64,000 bases of DNA from Legionella anisa. GTDB lineage: Bacteria > Pseudomonadota > Gammaproteobacteria > Legionellales > Legionellaceae. The DNA lies in assembly GCF_001467525.1 (NCBI RefSeq), contig NZ_LNXS01000019.1, positions 305,001-369,000 of the forward strand, read 5' to 3'. Below, piece by piece: positions 7,702 through 19,255 of the stretch. Each line of letters starts with the position of its first letter. Position 1 is the stretch's first letter. The notes under the pieces are model-generated. The model was not told where the DNA came from. It saw only the letters and a program-made list of their open reading frames with translations, and did no database searches. The position numbers and the translations under genes are program-made.

Positions 7702-8967
7702 TTATTTACGCTTCTTACTTGTTTTAAACACTTTAATGCTTTTAATCGTATTGTCTCCGACTTTTAATATTTCCATGCGATAGTTTTCTATAGTTAAACA
7801 TGACTCGGCAGGGGGGATGTATCCAAGATGTTCAACAATTAAACCACTTAACGTTTTGGGCCCTATCATAGGTAAGTTCCATCCCATTAATCGATTTAAA
7901 TGGCGTAATGTTAAACCTGCATCAACAATAACTGAGCCATCACTTTGTGGGAGGATATCACGACTAAGCGCAGCGACATCCGTAGTGAACTCCCCTACAA
8001 TTTCTTCAAGTATATCTTCCATGGTCACTAAACCCTGAATATTTCCATATTCATCTACCACAAAAGAACTGCGTCTTTTCATTTTTCTAAAATTTAAAAT
8101 CTGAATGTTGAGGGAAGTAGCCTCGGGAATATAATAAGGTTCATCTGCAGCTTTTAATAAACTATTAAGATCCAACTCATTTTCTATAGCCAGATTTAAC
8201 ACATCGCGTACGTGGATCATTCCTACCAAGTCATCAATTGAATCGCGGTATAAAGGCAGACGAGTATGTTTTGCTGTTTCCAATTGATATAAGATTTCTG
8301 ACCAGGGTTCTTCTATATCGATACCCACAATATCTGACTTAGGAATCATAATATCTTCTACAGTAGCTTGCTCCAAATCCAATAAGCTAATCAGCATACT
8401 TTTATGCTCAACTGGCAATAACCCTCCTGCCTCATGTACCACGGAGCGTAATTCTTCACCAGTCAATGATTCCTTTTGTATTTTATCAATTGAGACTCGA
8501 AATATACGTAATACCCCATTAGACATGGAAACACAGAGATACACTAAAGGTGCAAAAATCAATTGGAGTATTTGCAGGGGCAGGGACGTAGTAAATGCAA
8601 CTTGCTGCGGATAAATCGCCGCAAATGTTTTGGGTATCATTTCAGCAAATACCAAAATGACCAACGTTAAAAGCGCTGTAGCTATAGCAATGCCAGCATC
8701 TCCATAAATATGCTGGCCGATCAGCGTTGCGATTGTTGAGGCAAGAATATTTGCCAAAGTATTGCCGATTAATACAACACTCAACAATCGATCGGGTCGA
8801 GAGAGTATCTGATTCACTCGTGTCGCTTGTTTATTCTCTTTCTTGACCAGATGTTTTAACTTATAACGATTAATCGACATCATACCGATTTCAGTGGCTG
8901 CAAAAAAAGCAGCTAAGAGAATTAAAAAAAGCAGTATGATAAACAATGTAGAAAGATGGTATGCCAC
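7702..8967 (-). CDS. CorB/CNNM-type transporter (DUF21-CBS-CorC domains)
   Basis: The 421-residue integral membrane protein has the DUF21 domain (about residues 1-185) with several membrane segments, including AAFFAATEIGMMSINRYKL and the conserved GNTLANILASTIATLIG and FAEMIPKTFAA stretches. Two CBS domains follow (about 195-325; VEDIMIPKSDIVGID, DVLNLAIE, VVDEYGNIQGLVTMEDILEEIVGE) and then a CorC_HlyC domain to the end. Family members are linked to magnesium/cobalt export or tolerance; the exact ion here is not shown by sequence. The gene stands alone between an OmpR-like regulator (convergent) and ppa (same strand, 203 bases upstream). Confidence 0.9.
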   Translation of the reverse strand: MAYHLSTLFIILLFLILLAAFFAATEIGMMSINRYKLKHLVKKENKQATRVNQILSRPDRLLSVVLIGNTLANILASTIATLIGQHIYGDAGIAIATALLTLVILVFAEMIPKTFAAIYPQQVAFTTSLPLQILQLIFAPLVYLCVSMSNGVLRIFRVSIDKIQKESLTGEELRSVVHEAGGLLPVEHKSMLISLLDLEQATVEDIMIPKSDIVGIDIEEPWSEILYQLETAKHTRLPLYRDSIDDLVGMIHVRDVLNLAIENELDLNSLLKAADEPYYIPEATSLNIQILNFRKMKRRSSFVVDEYGNIQGLVTMEDILEEIVGEFTTDVAALSRDILPQSDGSVIVDAGLTLRHLNRLMGWNLPMIGPKTLSGLIVEHLGYIPPAESCLTIENYRMEILKVGDNTIKSIKVFKTSKKRK

Positions 8968-9099
8968 CTAATTTCCTCAAGCTTTTATAACACAAAATAA
9001 AGTATCATATGGTTTCAAAGAAAGCGAGATGAAGCCCACTTTACAACCTTTTCAAAATGTAATTTGTTAAAGGCACGAGATACGCGGTTCATTCAAGTT

Positions 9100-9126
9100 G
9101 GGTTAAAGGCCGAATGCTTTTAACCC
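9100..9126. other. Stem-loop between ppa and the CorB-like gene
   Basis: GGGTTAAA at 9100-9107 pairs with TTTAACCC at 9119-9126, with further GC/GC pairing inside the loop. It lies within the 203-base gap downstream of ppa on the minus strand. No U-run follows on either strand, so it may stabilise the ppa 3' end instead of acting as a classical terminator. A weaker hairpin (AATAGG/CCTATT, 9148-9175) overlaps the ppa stop codon. Confidence 0.4.
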
Positions 9127-9170
9127 CAGGACATTAATTTTCTTCGTAATAGGCAAAAAATTACCTTTTC

Positions 9171-9710
9171 CTATTTTTGCTCGTTACTATTAAAACGAGC
9201 TACGCTGGACATAATCTCTTCAAACGCCGCATCAGGACCAACCCAACCATTTAGTTTAACCCATTTACCTTCTTCTAAGTCTTTATAATGACTGAAAAAG
9301 TGCTCTAAAGAGTTGAGAAGATGTTGTGGCATGTCTTCATGTGTCTTAATTGACTCATAAATTTTAGTTAACTTATTCGTAGGAACAGCTAGGATTTTAG
9401 CATCGACACCTGACTCATCAGTCATTTTTAACATACCCACTGGGCGGCATGGAATTACTGATCCGCCTACAAGCGGAACTGGAGTCACCACAAGAACATC
9501 AACAGGGTCTCCATCTTCTGACAAAGTGTGAGGGACATAACCGTAATTGACAGGGTAAAACATGGGAGTAGTTAAAAAACGATCAACAAATAATACACCA
9601 GATTCTTTATTGACTTCATATTTTACGGGTTCACTATGCATAGGGATTTCAATAATTACATTAATTTCTTTCGGCAAATCACGACCACTGCTAATTCTCA
9701 TTAAACTCAT
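9171..9710 (-). CDS. ppa: Inorganic pyrophosphatase (family I)
   Basis: The 179-residue soluble enzyme hydrolyses pyrophosphate to drive biosynthetic reactions. The family signature [10 protein letters not shown] is present with metal-binding Asp66, Asp68 and Asp71; other conserved pieces are [17 protein letters not shown] with substrate-binding Lys/Glu residues and [10 protein letters not shown] at about 51-60. The length matches hexameric bacterial enzymes. It ends with TAG at 9171-9173. It appears to be monocistronic, with its own promoter in the 315-base gap to the divergent HIT gene. Confidence 0.97.
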   Translation of the reverse strand: MSLMRISSGRDLPKEINVIIEIPMHSEPVKYEVNKESGVLFVDRFLTTPMFYPVNYGYVPHTLSEDGDPVDVLVVTPVPLVGGSVIPCRPVGMLKMTDESGVDAKILAVPTNKLTKIYESIKTHEDMPQHLLNSLEHFFSHYKDLEEGKWVKLNGWVGPDAAFEEIMSSVARFNSNEQK

Positions 9711-10025
9711 TTATTCTTCTCCCCTCTAATCGAAATAAAAATATATAACGACATTTTAATTGTGCTAAAACTAAAGAGCAGGAAATCTGCCTTTTAGATT
9801 ACTCAAATACGTGTTAGCACTATAAAAGTGCCAGGAATGATTCAAAAATAAAACAATTCTTCCCCTAATGAATTTACCTATTTATAAAAATCATTGCGCC
9901 GCCAATGTGAAATTGCAATGCAAAGCGGCTATTATGCGAAAAAACACATCAAAAGGCAAAGAGAAGCTGTCGCATTATAAGTAATGCAATGTATAATATC
10001 TCTTTTAATTAAAATGAGATTACTT
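9711..10025. promoter_or_regulatory. Divergent promoter region between ppa and the HIT gene
   Basis: This 315-base AT-rich gap has no credible ORF of its own. A TATAAT at 9992-9997 is placed suitably for rightward transcription of the HIT-folE pair, but no convincing -35 box is present at 17 bases. The leftward ppa promoter was not resolved. Confidence 0.3.
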
Positions 10026-10367
10026 ATGAATTGCTTGTTTTGCAAAATTGCACAAAGTGCGATCCCTGCATCAGTAGTTTTTGAGGACGATGAGATAATG
10101 GCTTTTCGTGATCTCAACCCGCAAGCTCCTATGCATCTGCTGATTATTCCGAAGCAACATATTGCTACGCTGAATGATGCCAGCGATGAAAACCAGGCCC
10201 TGTTGGGAAAAATGATTTTAAGGGCAAAAAAAATTGCTCAAACTGAAGGAATAAGTGACGCAGGATATCGATTAGTTTTTAACATTAATCCCGATGGTGG
10301 CCAAACAGTATTTCACATTCATTTACATTTACTGGGCGGACGTCACATGACTTGGCCCCCGGGGTAG
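10026..10367 (+). CDS. HIT-family nucleotide-binding hydrolase (HinT-like)
   Basis: The frame opens at 9984, but the family start is the ATG at 10026, giving MNCLFCKIAQSAIPA and 113 residues, the usual length for HinT/YcfF proteins. The histidine triad is HIHLHLL with His97, His99 and His101; the upstream PMHLLIIPKQHI and NPDGGQTVFH segments are also conserved. These enzymes hydrolyse purine nucleoside phosphoramidates and aminoacyl-adenylates. folE begins 9 bases downstream, so the two are likely cotranscribed; a metabolic reason for that pairing is not evident. Confidence 0.93.
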   Translation: MNCLFCKIAQSAIPASVVFEDDEIMAFRDLNPQAPMHLLIIPKQHIATLNDASDENQALLGKMILRAKKIAQTEGISDAGYRLVFNINPDGGQTVFHIHLHLLGGRHMTWPPG

Positions 10368-10376
10368 GAAGAAACT

Positions 10377-10922
10377 ATGGAAAAACTCTATAAAGAACTG
10401 CTAACACAATTAGGCGAAGATGTAACTCGAGAAGGGTTAATGGACACTCCCGAACGCGCTGCCAATGCGATGCGTTATTTGACTAAAGGCTATAATGAGA
10501 GTCTAGAAGAGATTATCAATAATGCGCTATTTGATTCTGACATGAGCGAAATGGTCATCGTGAAGGACATTGAAATGTACTCCATGTGCGAACACCATTT
10601 GCTTCCTTTTCTTGGAAAATGTCATGTTGGATATATACCTAATGGAAAAGTAATAGGCTTATCAAAAATAGCACGTATCGTTGATTACTTCGCTCGACGC
10701 TTGCAAATTCAAGAGCGGTTAACAACGGAAATAGCGAGCTGCTTGGAATCTATTACTGGCGCACGTGGTGTGGCAGTAGTTATTGAAGCAAAACATCTGT
10801 GCATGATGATGCGTGGCGTTGAAAAGCAAAACTCGATAATGACCACTTCAGTTATGCTAGGAGAGATGCGCAATAATCCTACAAGCCGAGCTGAATTCTT
10901 AACCTTGACTCATAATAAGTAA
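10377..10922 (+). CDS. folE: GTP cyclohydrolase I
   Basis: The 181-residue enzyme converts GTP to dihydroneopterin triphosphate, the first step of tetrahydrofolate synthesis. The zinc-site motif MCEHHLLPF (Cys71, His74) and the later [10 protein letters not shown] (second Cys ligand) are present, along with [26 protein letters not shown]-type family spacing and length are normal. A GGAAGAA precedes the ATG. folP, a later step in the pathway, is in the ftsH cluster of this same window. Confidence 0.97.
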   Translation: MEKLYKELLTQLGEDVTREGLMDTPERAANAMRYLTKGYNESLEEIINNALFDSDMSEMVIVKDIEMYSMCEHHLLPFLGKCHVGYIPNGKVIGLSKIARIVDYFARRLQIQERLTTEIASCLESITGARGVAVVIEAKHLCMMMRGVEKQNSIMTTSVMLGEMRNNPTSRAEFLTLTHNK

Positions 10923-10970
10923 TCTTATGATGGGCAAATCATATTACAGGCAATAGCTTTCACAGTTTAT

Positions 10971-11030
10971 GCGCCAACAGCGTCGAACTTTCGCTGCAGG
11001 CGCTCTCTTAACTACTGGGCTACACTGCGC
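10971..11030 (-). other. tRNA-like stem-loop remnant
   Basis: On the minus strand the sequence reads GCGCAGTGTAGCCCAGTAGT and continues into TAAGAGAGC, resembling a tRNA 5' end and D-arm, followed directly by a T-arm-like hairpin with GTTCGA in its loop. The hairpin is well formed: GCGCC (10971-10975) pairs with GGCGC (10999-11003) and AGCG (10979-10982) with CGCT (10992-10995). No anticodon arm is present, so it is not a functional canonical tRNA. It could be a decayed tRNA, a tRNA-derived repeat, or an unrelated stem-loop in the folE-pnp gap. Confidence 0.3.
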
Positions 11031-11056
11031 GTTTCACCCAAGCTAAAATTATGCCC

Positions 11057-11084
11057 TTCTTCTATACCCTAAGGTACAGAAGAA
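11057..11084. terminator. Stem-loop between folE and pnp
   Basis: TTCTTCT (11057-11063) plus TACC pairs with GGTA plus AGAAGAA (11078-11084) around a CTAA loop, with one A/C mismatch. It lies in the convergent gap between folE and pnp and could serve both strands. It lacks a strong T-tract, so the terminator role is tentative. Confidence 0.4.
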
Positions 11085-11094
11085 TGAGCGATCA

Positions 11095-13272
11095 TCACTC
11101 TTCCTCTCCATCACGATTGCCCATATCTGCTGCTTCATGATGCTCTTCTTCATGATGTTTTTCTTCAGCAGGAGCAGCTGTTGTTTCTTCTGCTTGCGGT
11201 TTATCTTTCCACTCAAGTTTCACCCGACCTTGCTTATCGATACCAGCAACAAACACTTCAATCTCTTGACCTTCTTGCAATACAGATTCAACTTTTTGTG
11301 ATCGATCACTGCAGATTTGAGAAATATGGAGTAACCCGTCTTTTCCAGGTAAAAGATTAATAAAAGCACCAAAATCAACAATCTTACTTACTTTGCCTTG
11401 ATAAGTTTGGCCCACTTCAATTTCTGCAATTAATGCTTTAATTTGTTTTTGTGCTTCTTCCAATGCTTGCATATCTGGAGAAAATAATTGAATTACACCG
11501 GTATCATCTATATCTATAGACACACCTGTACTTTCAATTAACCCCTTAATCGTTGCTCCACCTTTACCGATAATAGTTCGTATTTTGTCTTCAGCAACCT
11601 TCATTGTAGTAATGCGTGGCGCATGCTGGGATAATTCTTCTCTATGCTCAGCTAAGGCATTATTCATAACACTAAGAATGTGTAAGCGTCCGGCCAAAGC
11701 TTGATCTAAAGCTTGCTCCATAATTTCATTGGTTATTCCGTGGATTTTGATATCCATTTGTAATGCGGTGATTCCATGTTCGGTACCAGCTACTTTGAAA
11801 TCCATATCACCTAAATGATCCTCATCGCCTAATATATCAGTTAACACAGCATAACGATCACCTTCTTTAATCAAACCCATTGCGACTCCGGCAACAGGTG
11901 CTTTTAATGGAACACCTGCATCCATCAACGCAAGACTGGTTCCGCATACTGTAGCCATTGAGCTTGACCCATTCGATTCAGTGATTTCGGAAACAACTCG
12001 CAACACATAGGGGAATTCATTTGCTTCAGGTAACACAGCCATGATTGCTCGTTTTGCTAAACGGCCATGCCCAATTTCTCTACGTTTAGGGCTACCAACC
12101 ATGCCAGTTTCTCCTACTGAATAAGGAGGGAAATTATAATGCAACATAAAGCGGTCTTTCGTTTCACCGGCTATATTGTCTAAAGTTTGCGCATCACGTT
12201 CATTACCTAAGGTAGCTACGACAATAGCCTGTGTTTCACCACGGGTAAACAAAACAGAACCATGTGTTCTTTCCAAAAGCTTTGTACGGATAGCAATAGG
12301 ACGAACTGTTTTATGATCGCGTCCATCAATGCGTGGCTCGCCATCAAGAATTCGATTACGTACTGTAGCACGCTCTATTTCGACAAACATGTTACCAATA
12401 ACATCCGCTTTTAACTCATCATTCTCAGCTTGTAATGCAGCGATTGCTTGTTCTTTTAATTCATCAAGGCGCTGATAACGCTCTTGCTTGTCTTTAATCA
12501 GATACGCAGATTCAACTTCTTGTTTCACCATGTCTGAAACTCGTTCTTGCAAATAAGAATCCACTTCAGGGGCAGCCCATTCCCAGCGTGCTTTACCTGC
12601 TTGTGCAGCGAGTTCTTCGATTGCTTTGATCACGCTTTTCATCATTTCATGGCCAAACATGATCGCACCACGCATAATATCTTCACTTAATTCTTTTGCT
12701 TCTGATTCAACCATCAAAATAGCATCTTTAGTACCTGCGACAACTAAGTCCAGCCTTGATTGCTCTAATTCTTTACGACTTGGATTTAATAAGTAAATAC
12801 CCTCTTTATAGCCAACACGAGCAGCACCTATTGGTCCGTTAAAAGGAACACCAGAAAGTGCTAAAGCCGCAGAGGAGGCTACCATTGCCACAATATCAGG
12901 AGAAACTTCAGGGTTTAAAGACAAAACAGTGACAATGACTTGCACTTCATTACAAAAACCATCTGGAAACAAAGGACGAATAGGGCGATCAATAAGTCGT
13001 GAAGTTAATGTTTCATTATCTGATGGTCTACCTTCGCGTTTGTTAAATCCACCAGGTATTTTACCTACCGCATAAAACTTTTCCTGGTAATTTACTGTTA
13101 GTGGAAAAAATCCATTTTCTTCGCCACCTTCTTTTTTGCCAACTACAGTAGCTAATACTTGAGTACCATTCATACTGGCTAATACTGCTCCATCAGCTTG
13201 TCGTGCAATTTCGCCAGCCTCCAATATAAGAGTATGGTCACCAAATGCTATTTCTTTTGTAAACTTAGCCAC
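11095..13272 (-). CDS. pnp: Polyribonucleotide nucleotidyltransferase (PNPase)
   Basis: The 725-residue 3'-5' phosphorolytic exoribonuclease takes part in mRNA decay and in the degradosome. Two RNase PH-like domains are visible: the first with [23 protein letters not shown]-type sequence near 55-80, the second with [15 protein letters not shown] and SDGSS-equivalent [15 protein letters not shown] domain ([16 protein letters not shown], about 565-580) and an S1 domain ([29 protein letters not shown]) follow. The C-terminal tail is His/Glu-rich and acidic. It follows rpsO, the conserved partner, after a clear terminator-like hairpin that probably limits readthrough. Confidence 0.98.
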   Translation of the reverse strand: MAKFTKEIAFGDHTLILEAGEIARQADGAVLASMNGTQVLATVVGKKEGGEENGFFPLTVNYQEKFYAVGKIPGGFNKREGRPSDNETLTSRLIDRPIRPLFPDGFCNEVQVIVTVLSLNPEVSPDIVAMVASSAALALSGVPFNGPIGAARVGYKEGIYLLNPSRKELEQSRLDLVVAGTKDAILMVESEAKELSEDIMRGAIMFGHEMMKSVIKAIEELAAQAGKARWEWAAPEVDSYLQERVSDMVKQEVESAYLIKDKQERYQRLDELKEQAIAALQAENDELKADVIGNMFVEIERATVRNRILDGEPRIDGRDHKTVRPIAIRTKLLERTHGSVLFTRGETQAIVVATLGNERDAQTLDNIAGETKDRFMLHYNFPPYSVGETGMVGSPKRREIGHGRLAKRAIMAVLPEANEFPYVLRVVSEITESNGSSSMATVCGTSLALMDAGVPLKAPVAGVAMGLIKEGDRYAVLTDILGDEDHLGDMDFKVAGTEHGITALQMDIKIHGITNEIMEQALDQALAGRLHILSVMNNALAEHREELSQHAPRITTMKVAEDKIRTIIGKGGATIKGLIESTGVSIDIDDTGVIQLFSPDMQALEEAQKQIKALIAEIEVGQTYQGKVSKIVDFGAFINLLPGKDGLLHISQICSDRSQKVESVLQEGQEIEVFVAGIDKQGRVKLEWKDKPQAEETTAAPAEEKHHEEEHHEAADMGNRDGEEE

Positions 13273-13301
13273 GTAATCTTCCTCATCAAGTAATTATAAC
13301 G

Positions 13302-13331
13302 AAAAAAAGGCGCAGAAAATTGCGCCTTTAT
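13302..13331 (-). terminator. Rho-independent terminator after rpsO
   Basis: On the minus strand AAAGGCGCA pairs with TGCGCCTTT around an ATTTTC loop and is followed by a run of seven T residues. It lies between rpsO and pnp. In enterobacteria a similar rpsO terminator allows partial readthrough into pnp; here the same arrangement is visible. Confidence 0.85.
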
Positions 13332-13391
13332 TTAAAGTATTTTTTATAAAAAGTACATTTCTATTTCTAAAGAAATGTATTAGCTTATCAA

Positions 13392-13667
13392 TCAATAGGA
13401 ATCTCTAAGTTCCAGAGATTGGATCAACTGTTGATAACGAGCTTCATCGTTACGCTTTAAATATTTTAACAACTTACGACGCTTATTAACGAGTTCTTGC
13501 AGTCCACGTCGAGAATGAAAATCTTTTTTGTGTTCTTTAAAGTGCTCAGTTAAATATTTGATACGGCTTGTAATAATCGAAACCTGAACTTCAGGCGAAC
13601 CTGTATCCGTATCAGAACGCTTATATTCTTTAACAATTGCTGCTTTATCCGCGCTGCTTAGCGACAT
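13392..13667 (-). CDS. rpsO: 30S ribosomal protein S15
   Basis: S15 binds 16S rRNA and helps assemble the platform of the small subunit. The sequence has the family signature [19 protein letters not shown] and [20 protein letters not shown]. Tandem ATGs occur at 13670 and 13667; GGGAG is 6 bases before the second, and the family usually begins MSLS, so the second ATG is preferred (91 residues instead of 92). It lies in the standard truB-rpsO-pnp order. Confidence 0.98.
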   Translation of the reverse strand: MSLSSADKAAIVKEYKRSDTDTGSPEVQVSIITSRIKYLTEHFKEHKKDFHSRRGLQELVNKRRKLLKYLKRNDEARYQQLIQSLELRDSY

Positions 13668-13808
13668 CATACACTCCCGGAACTACTAAGTATTCATTTA
13701 AAGGCGAACATTCTACCAAGGCATGTCCAACGAAACAAGTACTGAAAATTACTTTTGTGCAAAAAATTTCATATTTAGTTAAAATCTCTCTTTTGCACTT
13801 CTAAAAAA

Positions 13809-14717
13809 TTAAAAAGAAAGTAAACGTTTTGCTTTAATAGTACCTTGTGTGGTTTGCTCACCTAACCCAATAAATTGTGCTTTTTTATCATAAAGACGAA
13901 CACAATCTGTTATTTCAACATCTACCTTATTTGTTACTACTCTGCCTTGGCGAATTGCGACTACTTCATCATCCGAAAGAGTCACTGACTCCAAATGGTC
14001 AACTGCTCTATCCATAGGAATTAAGCAAGCAATTCTCTCAGGCATTGACATGATCTCTAATTCGTCTAGTGAATACATAGGCATATTTTCTAAACCAGAT
14101 GTATAAACTCGATGCAACTGAGTCACATGAGCCCCCACACCTAACGCATCGCCAATGTCTTCAACCAAATTGCGAATATAGGTTCCTTTGCTGCACGTTA
14201 CAGTTAATGAAAACTGAATTCCATCAAATGCGTTAAGTTGTAAATTACTAATCTGGATCTCACGTGCTGTTCTTTCAATGTTGATTCCTTTTCTGGCCAA
14301 ACGATAAAGAGGGACTCCATTGTGTTTTAACGCAGAAAACATTGAAGGAGTCTGCTTTATGTGACCTGTATGCTGCATCAATATGTGAAGCAAATTTTCC
14401 TCGGAAATAGTAAATGCTTCCGCACGAGCAATTACCTCACCTGTTGCATCCGCTGTATTGGTTTTGATGCCTAATAAGCCAGTAGTCTGATAGCATTTAT
14501 CTGCATCAAGTAAAAACTGACATACTTTAGTCGCTTCACCAAAACAAAGAGGCAACATTCCAGTAGCGAGAGGATCTAGACTTCCGGTATGTCCTGCTTT
14601 TTGCGCTCCTAATAGTTTTTTTGCTTTCTGGAGTGCCGTATTTGAGGTCATTCCTTCCGACTTATTCAGCAAGAAAACTCCATCTATTGTTAAAGGGTTA
14701 ATCGCTTTCATTGTCAT
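13809..14717 (-). CDS. truB: tRNA pseudouridine(55) synthase
   Basis: TruB makes pseudouridine 55 in the tRNA T-loop. The 302-residue protein shows [15 protein letters not shown], then [20 protein letters not shown] with catalytic Asp48, and [15 protein letters not shown], followed by a C-terminal PUA-like domain ending at [10 protein letters not shown]. It overlaps the 3' end of rbfA by 20 bases, and no Shine-Dalgarno sequence is seen at the start, so translation is probably coupled. Start choice between ATG 14717 and ATG 14711 is unresolved. Confidence 0.96.
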   Translation of the reverse strand: MTMKAINPLTIDGVFLLNKSEGMTSNTALQKAKKLLGAQKAGHTGSLDPLATGMLPLCFGEATKVCQFLLDADKCYQTTGLLGIKTNTADATGEVIARAEAFTISEENLLHILMQHTGHIKQTPSMFSALKHNGVPLYRLARKGINIERTAREIQISNLQLNAFDGIQFSLTVTCSKGTYIRNLVEDIGDALGVGAHVTQLHRVYTSGLENMPMYSLDELEIMSMPERIACLIPMDRAVDHLESVTLSDDEVVAIRQGRVVTNKVDVEITDCVRLYDKKAQFIGLGEQTTQGTIKAKRLLSF

Positions 14718-15069
14718 CGGAGGTTGGCGGATTCACTTCATCGATGAGACGACTTAAGCGTTGTCCATATTCTATTGATTCATCATATACAAAATGAAGC
14801 TGAGGAACGGTCCGCAATGTAATACTTCGCGCCAAAGCACTACGTAAATAGCTCGCAGCAGCATTTAAAATAGCTACCGCTGTTTTTTTATCATCGTTAA
14901 GGACAGTAAAATATACTTTGGCATGTCCCAAATCAGCAGCAACTTTTACTGCTGATATGGTCACAAAACCTGTTAAGCGCGGATCTTTTACTTCTTTAGG
15001 TATTATTTGAGCTAGTTTTCGCTGAATCATCTCAGCGATACGATCTGTACGTTTAAAATTATGACCCAT
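14698..15069 (-). CDS. rbfA: 30S ribosome-binding factor A
   Basis: RbfA is a KH-fold late maturation factor for the 30S subunit, also linked to cold adaptation. The 123-residue product shows [37 protein letters not shown] and [11 protein letters not shown], and then [20 protein letters not shown], all typical. It starts 2 bases after the infB stop codon and overlaps truB, consistent with the conserved nusA-infB-rbfA-truB operon. Confidence 0.97.
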   Translation of the reverse strand: MGHNFKRTDRIAEMIQRKLAQIIPKEVKDPRLTGFVTISAVKVAADLGHAKVYFTVLNDDKKTAVAILNAAASYLRSALARSITLRTVPQLHFVYDESIEYGQRLSRLIDEVNPPTSDDNESD

Positions 15070-15071
15070 CT

Positions 15072-17678
15072 TTATAAATCACGCTTAATTTCTACTGTTT
15101 CATACACTTCAATGAGATCACCTGGTTTCACGTCATTGTAATTTTTGACTCCAATACCGCATTCGAACCCTTGGCGAACCTCTACCACATCATCCTTAAA
15201 TCTTCGTAATGACTCCAAAGTTCCCTCATAAATAACCACGTTGGCACGTAGTACACGAATAGGATTATTTCGCTTAATAACACCTTCAACGACCATACAA
15301 CCCGCAATTGCACCAATTTTAGGTGATTTGAACACATCACGGACTTCGGCAATACCAATAATTTCTTCTTTAAATTGCGGAGCAAGCATTCCAGTTAATG
15401 CCCCTTTAATCTGATCCACAATATCGTAAATGACACTGTAATAATGCAGTTGCACTGATTCATGCTCTGCTAGTTTCTTAGCACTGCTATCTGCTCTAAC
15501 GTTAAAACCAACTAAAATTGCACTCGATGCTATAGCCAAATGAACATCAGATTCAGTGATACCACCAACACCACTTGAAATAACTTCAACCTTAACTTCA
15601 TCTGTAGATAACTTCACTAAGGCATCTGAAATGGCTTCTAGAGAGCCCTGAACATCTGCCTTAAGCACAACGTTAAGCACTTTGGACTCACCAGCAGCCA
15701 TATTTTCCATAATACCTTCAATAGTTGATTTCTGACGTCTGGCAAGTTTTACATCACGGAATTTACCTTGGCGGAACAAGGCAACTTCTCTTGCTTTTTT
15801 CTCATCAGGAACAACAACTGCTTCATCTCCAGCATGAGGAATTGCTGATAAACCAAGCACCTCGACTGGAATTGATGGACCAGCATAGTCAACCATATCC
15901 CCATTATCACCAACAAGAGCACGTACGCGACCATATTGGAAACCAGCAAGCAAAATGTCCCCTTTGTGTAACGTTCCACTCTGTACTAATACCGTTGCAA
16001 CAGGGCCTCTACCTTTATCCAGACGTGATTCTATAACTACGCCTTTGGCAGCACCATCAGTAACCGCGGTCAGTTCTAAAACTTCAGATTGTAATAATAT
16101 TGCATCGAGCAGATCATCAATACCCATACCTGACTTGGCAGAGATATTGATAAACATAGTATCACCACCCCATGCTTCTGGAATTACTTCATGTCCAGAT
16201 AATTCATTCATGACACGGTCAGGATCTGCATCTGGCTTATCCATTTTGTTAATTGCAACGATAATCGGCACTTTTGCTGCTTTCGCATGTTGAATAGCTT
16301 CTATAGTTTGCGGCTTAACTCCATCATCTGCAGCAACAATCAAAATGACAATATCCGTGACCTGTGCACCTCGAGCTCTCATCGCTGTAAATGCAGCGTG
16401 ACCTGGCGTATCTAAGAAAGTAATATTACCTTTTGGTGTACTCACGTGGTATGCACCAATATGTTGCGTAATACCACCTGCTTCACCAATAGCAACTTTG
16501 GTTCGACGAATGTAGTCAAGTAAAGAAGTCTTACCGTGATCCACGTGCCCCATAATTGTAACTACTGGTGCTCTCGATTCAGAATGACTACCCTTAGTAA
16601 TTGATTCTCCTAGACCTAGTTCAATTGCATCTTCTTTAATGACTCGTGCCTTATGGCCCATCTCTTCTACTACGATAACCGCTGTTTCCTGATCAATAAC
16701 CTGGTTTATGGTTGCCATTGCTCCGAGTGACATCATCACCTTGATGACTTCAGCAGCTTTTACGGACATTCTTTTTGCTAACTCGGCAACAGTAATGGTT
16801 TCAGGTACTAAAACTTCTCTTACTACAGGTGCGGTGGGTAATGCAAAACCATGTTTTAATGATTCTTCGGCTTCTCTTAATTTATCTGACTTCTCAACGC
16901 CCTTACGCTTTTTAAATTTACTACGTCCACCACGTCTATGTATTTCTTGATCTTCTTCATCCCGATCATAAGCGGATTGATATTTAGGTTTTTTCTTAAC
17001 TTTTCTAAAGTCTGACGTATCAGATTCAACTGCTTGATCCACATGTCTCTTTTTAGATTGCTTTTCAAGTTTGTGATCCTCTTTTCTAGGAGGTTCTTCG
17101 TTGTTTTCAAGCGTGCTTTTATTTTCTAAAACTTCTTCACTATAGGATTCCAAGGGCTCTTCAGCCTCCTCGTTCCCTGGCTTATCTTCCGATTCGAGTT
17201 GTTCTTTTGTTGCAACGTGTTCAGTCACTTCAGCAGCATGTTCTTCTGTCTCAGAAAATGTTTCAGATACAGATGTAGTTTCAAGAACAACTTCAGCAGG
17301 ATGCTGCTCAGGTACATTCTGATTTTCTTCAGGCACAATAAGAGGTTCTTCAACTTCAGGCTGCTCTACTACTGGAGCACGTTTTACAAATACCTTTTTC
17401 TTACGTACTTCAACACTCACAGTTTTACCACCATGGGAATCATGGCCAACAGTAACTTGTGATAAGCTTTTTCTTCTCAAAGTAATTCGTTCAGGCGAAA
17501 CATTTACATCACGCAGAGAAGTTCTCTTCAAATGATTAAGTAGGATCCGTTTTTGCTCTTCATTCACAGTCTGTTGGTCATCAGAAAAAGACAAACCTGC
17601 TTCCTGTAACTGGTTCAATAAGCGTTCAACCGGAATACCAACGACTTGAGCTAATTGTTTAACCGTCACATCCGCCAT
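15072..17678 (-). CDS. infB: Translation initiation factor IF-2
   Basis: IF-2 is the GTPase that brings initiator tRNA to the 30S subunit and joins the subunits. The 868-residue product has an IF2 N-terminal helix domain (1-50), a long charged Glu/Lys/Arg-rich linker (about 100-290), then the G domain with G1 motif GHVDHGKT (377-384), DTPGHAAF (G3) and [12 protein letters not shown] (G4), followed by domains II-IV including [13 protein letters not shown]. The acidic linker is variable in composition, which is normal for the family. It lies directly after nusA and before rbfA. Confidence 0.98.
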   Translation of the reverse strand: MADVTVKQLAQVVGIPVERLLNQLQEAGLSFSDDQQTVNEEQKRILLNHLKRTSLRDVNVSPERITLRRKSLSQVTVGHDSHGGKTVSVEVRKKKVFVKRAPVVEQPEVEEPLIVPEENQNVPEQHPAEVVLETTSVSETFSETEEHAAEVTEHVATKEQLESEDKPGNEEAEEPLESYSEEVLENKSTLENNEEPPRKEDHKLEKQSKKRHVDQAVESDTSDFRKVKKKPKYQSAYDRDEEDQEIHRRGGRSKFKKRKGVEKSDKLREAEESLKHGFALPTAPVVREVLVPETITVAELAKRMSVKAAEVIKVMMSLGAMATINQVIDQETAVIVVEEMGHKARVIKEDAIELGLGESITKGSHSESRAPVVTIMGHVDHGKTSLLDYIRRTKVAIGEAGGITQHIGAYHVSTPKGNITFLDTPGHAAFTAMRARGAQVTDIVILIVAADDGVKPQTIEAIQHAKAAKVPIIVAINKMDKPDADPDRVMNELSGHEVIPEAWGGDTMFINISAKSGMGIDDLLDAILLQSEVLELTAVTDGAAKGVVIESRLDKGRGPVATVLVQSGTLHKGDILLAGFQYGRVRALVGDNGDMVDYAGPSIPVEVLGLSAIPHAGDEAVVVPDEKKAREVALFRQGKFRDVKLARRQKSTIEGIMENMAAGESKVLNVVLKADVQGSLEAISDALVKLSTDEVKVEVISSGVGGITESDVHLAIASSAILVGFNVRADSSAKKLAEHESVQLHYYSVIYDIVDQIKGALTGMLAPQFKEEIIGIAEVRDVFKSPKIGAIAGCMVVEGVIKRNNPIRVLRANVVIYEGTLESLRRFKDDVVEVRQGFECGIGVKNYNDVKPGDLIEVYETVEIKRDL

Positions 17679-17765
17679 ATTTTAATCCCCTTTCAGCAGT
17701 TACATTCATTACTTAAGAACGAACTGCATAATTGCACTACATTAATTTATAATAAATCCATAGTC

Positions 17766-19244
17766 TTATAAAAACCATGGTTCTCTGGCCTTCATAATTA
17801 AAGCACCGGCCTTTTCTTCAGTTATTCCTTCGATTTCCAACAACTCATCGACAGATTGCTCAGCTAAATCTTCCATGGAAGTAATCCCCTTCGCAGCTAA
17901 TTTGTTAGCCAACTCATTAGTCATGCCTTCCATTGAGAGGAGTGTTTCGTCAGGTGAACCAGATAGCTCCTTTCCTGAAGAAAGAGCCATAGTGAGTAAT
18001 TTATCGTTTGCTCTATTTCTTAATTCTTCAACAATCTCTTCGTCAAATTCTTCTATAGCCAGTAATTCTTCCTTAGGCACGTAAGCAATTTCTTCAAGAG
18101 AAGAAAAACCATGCGCTACAAGTAATGTAGCAATTTCTTCATCGATTTCCAGTGCAGTAGTAAATAATTTAACAATTTTACTTGACTCTTCCAAATTCTT
18201 ATTTTCAAACTCATCTGTAGTCATAACGTTCAAAGTCCAACCTGTTAATTGGCTTGCCAAACGAACATTTTGCCCATTTCGACCAATTGCCTGAGAAAGT
18301 TGATCTTTTTCTACAGCTAAGTCCATAGTATGTGTGTCTTCATCAACAACAATAGAAGAAATTTCTGCTGGAGCCATCGCATTAATCACTAATTGGGCCG
18401 GATTATCATCCCATAGAATTATATCTACCCTCTCTCCGCCAAGTTCACTGGAAACAGCTTGAACTCGAGCACCGCGCATACCGACACAAGCTCCGACAGG
18501 ATCAATTCGTCCATCATTGGTTTTAACTGCAATTTTAGCTCTATTCCCTGGATCGCGCGCTGCGGCTTTAACTTCAATAACATTCTCGCCTATTTCAGGA
18601 ACCTCAATGCGGAAAAGCTCAATAAGCATTTCATTACGTGTGCGACTTACAAACAACTGTGGTCCACGAGCTTGCGGTGTGATCTCATATAAATAAGCAC
18701 GAACCCGATCATTTGGACGGAACATTTCATGCGGCAACATCTCGGTACGTGGTAAAAATGCTTCTGCTTTACCACCTAAGTCAATGATAATATTATCTCG
18801 AGTTACTTTCTTAACAGTTCCATAAATCAACTGTCCTAACTTGCTTCTGAATTGATCAATGACAAGCTCACGCTCCGCTTCTCTAACTTTTTGCATAATA
18901 ACCTGGCGCGCAGTTTGGGCTTCAATTCTTCCAAATTCAATTGAAGGTATTGATTCTTCTATGCGGTCACCAAGTTTTGCAGTTGGATTGCGCTCTTTTG
19001 CTTGTTCAACAGTTAATTGGCGATCAGGATGCTCTAGCTCATCCTCATTCACTACATCCCAATACCTAAAGGTTTCATGCTCACCAGTACGAGGATCTAA
19101 CTTAATTCTTACACCAATATCCAAACCAAAGATCTTGCGAGTTGCAGACTCCAATGCGGCCTGAATGGCAAGTATAATAACATCTTTACTTACACCTCTT
19201 TCGTTTGATAACGCCTCTGCAACCAGTAACAATTCTTTGCTCAT
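17766..19244 (-). CDS. nusA: Transcription termination/antitermination protein NusA
   Basis: NusA binds RNA polymerase and nascent RNA and modulates pausing, termination and antitermination. The 492-residue protein has the N-terminal polymerase-binding domain ([19 protein letters not shown]), an S1 domain (about 135-200; [25 protein letters not shown]), two KH domains ([40 protein letters not shown]), and two C-terminal acidic helix-hairpin-helix repeats (about 360-490). Those repeats bind the RNA polymerase alpha subunit in gamma-proteobacteria. It starts 11 bases after rimP. Confidence 0.98.
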   Translation of the reverse strand: MSKELLLVAEALSNERGVSKDVIILAIQAALESATRKIFGLDIGVRIKLDPRTGEHETFRYWDVVNEDELEHPDRQLTVEQAKERNPTAKLGDRIEESIPSIEFGRIEAQTARQVIMQKVREAERELVIDQFRSKLGQLIYGTVKKVTRDNIIIDLGGKAEAFLPRTEMLPHEMFRPNDRVRAYLYEITPQARGPQLFVSRTRNEMLIELFRIEVPEIGENVIEVKAAARDPGNRAKIAVKTNDGRIDPVGACVGMRGARVQAVSSELGGERVDIILWDDNPAQLVINAMAPAEISSIVVDEDTHTMDLAVEKDQLSQAIGRNGQNVRLASQLTGWTLNVMTTDEFENKNLEESSKIVKLFTTALEIDEEIATLLVAHGFSSLEEIAYVPKEELLAIEEFDEEIVEELRNRANDKLLTMALSSGKELSGSPDETLLSMEGMTNELANKLAAKGITSMEDLAEQSVDELLEIEGITEEKAGALIMKAREPWFL

Positions 19245-19255
19245 TGTTCGCCTCT

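Noticed and set aside
15725-16293. Long plus-strand ORFs inside infB
   Set aside because: They are mirror frames of a well-defined IF-2 GTPase domain.
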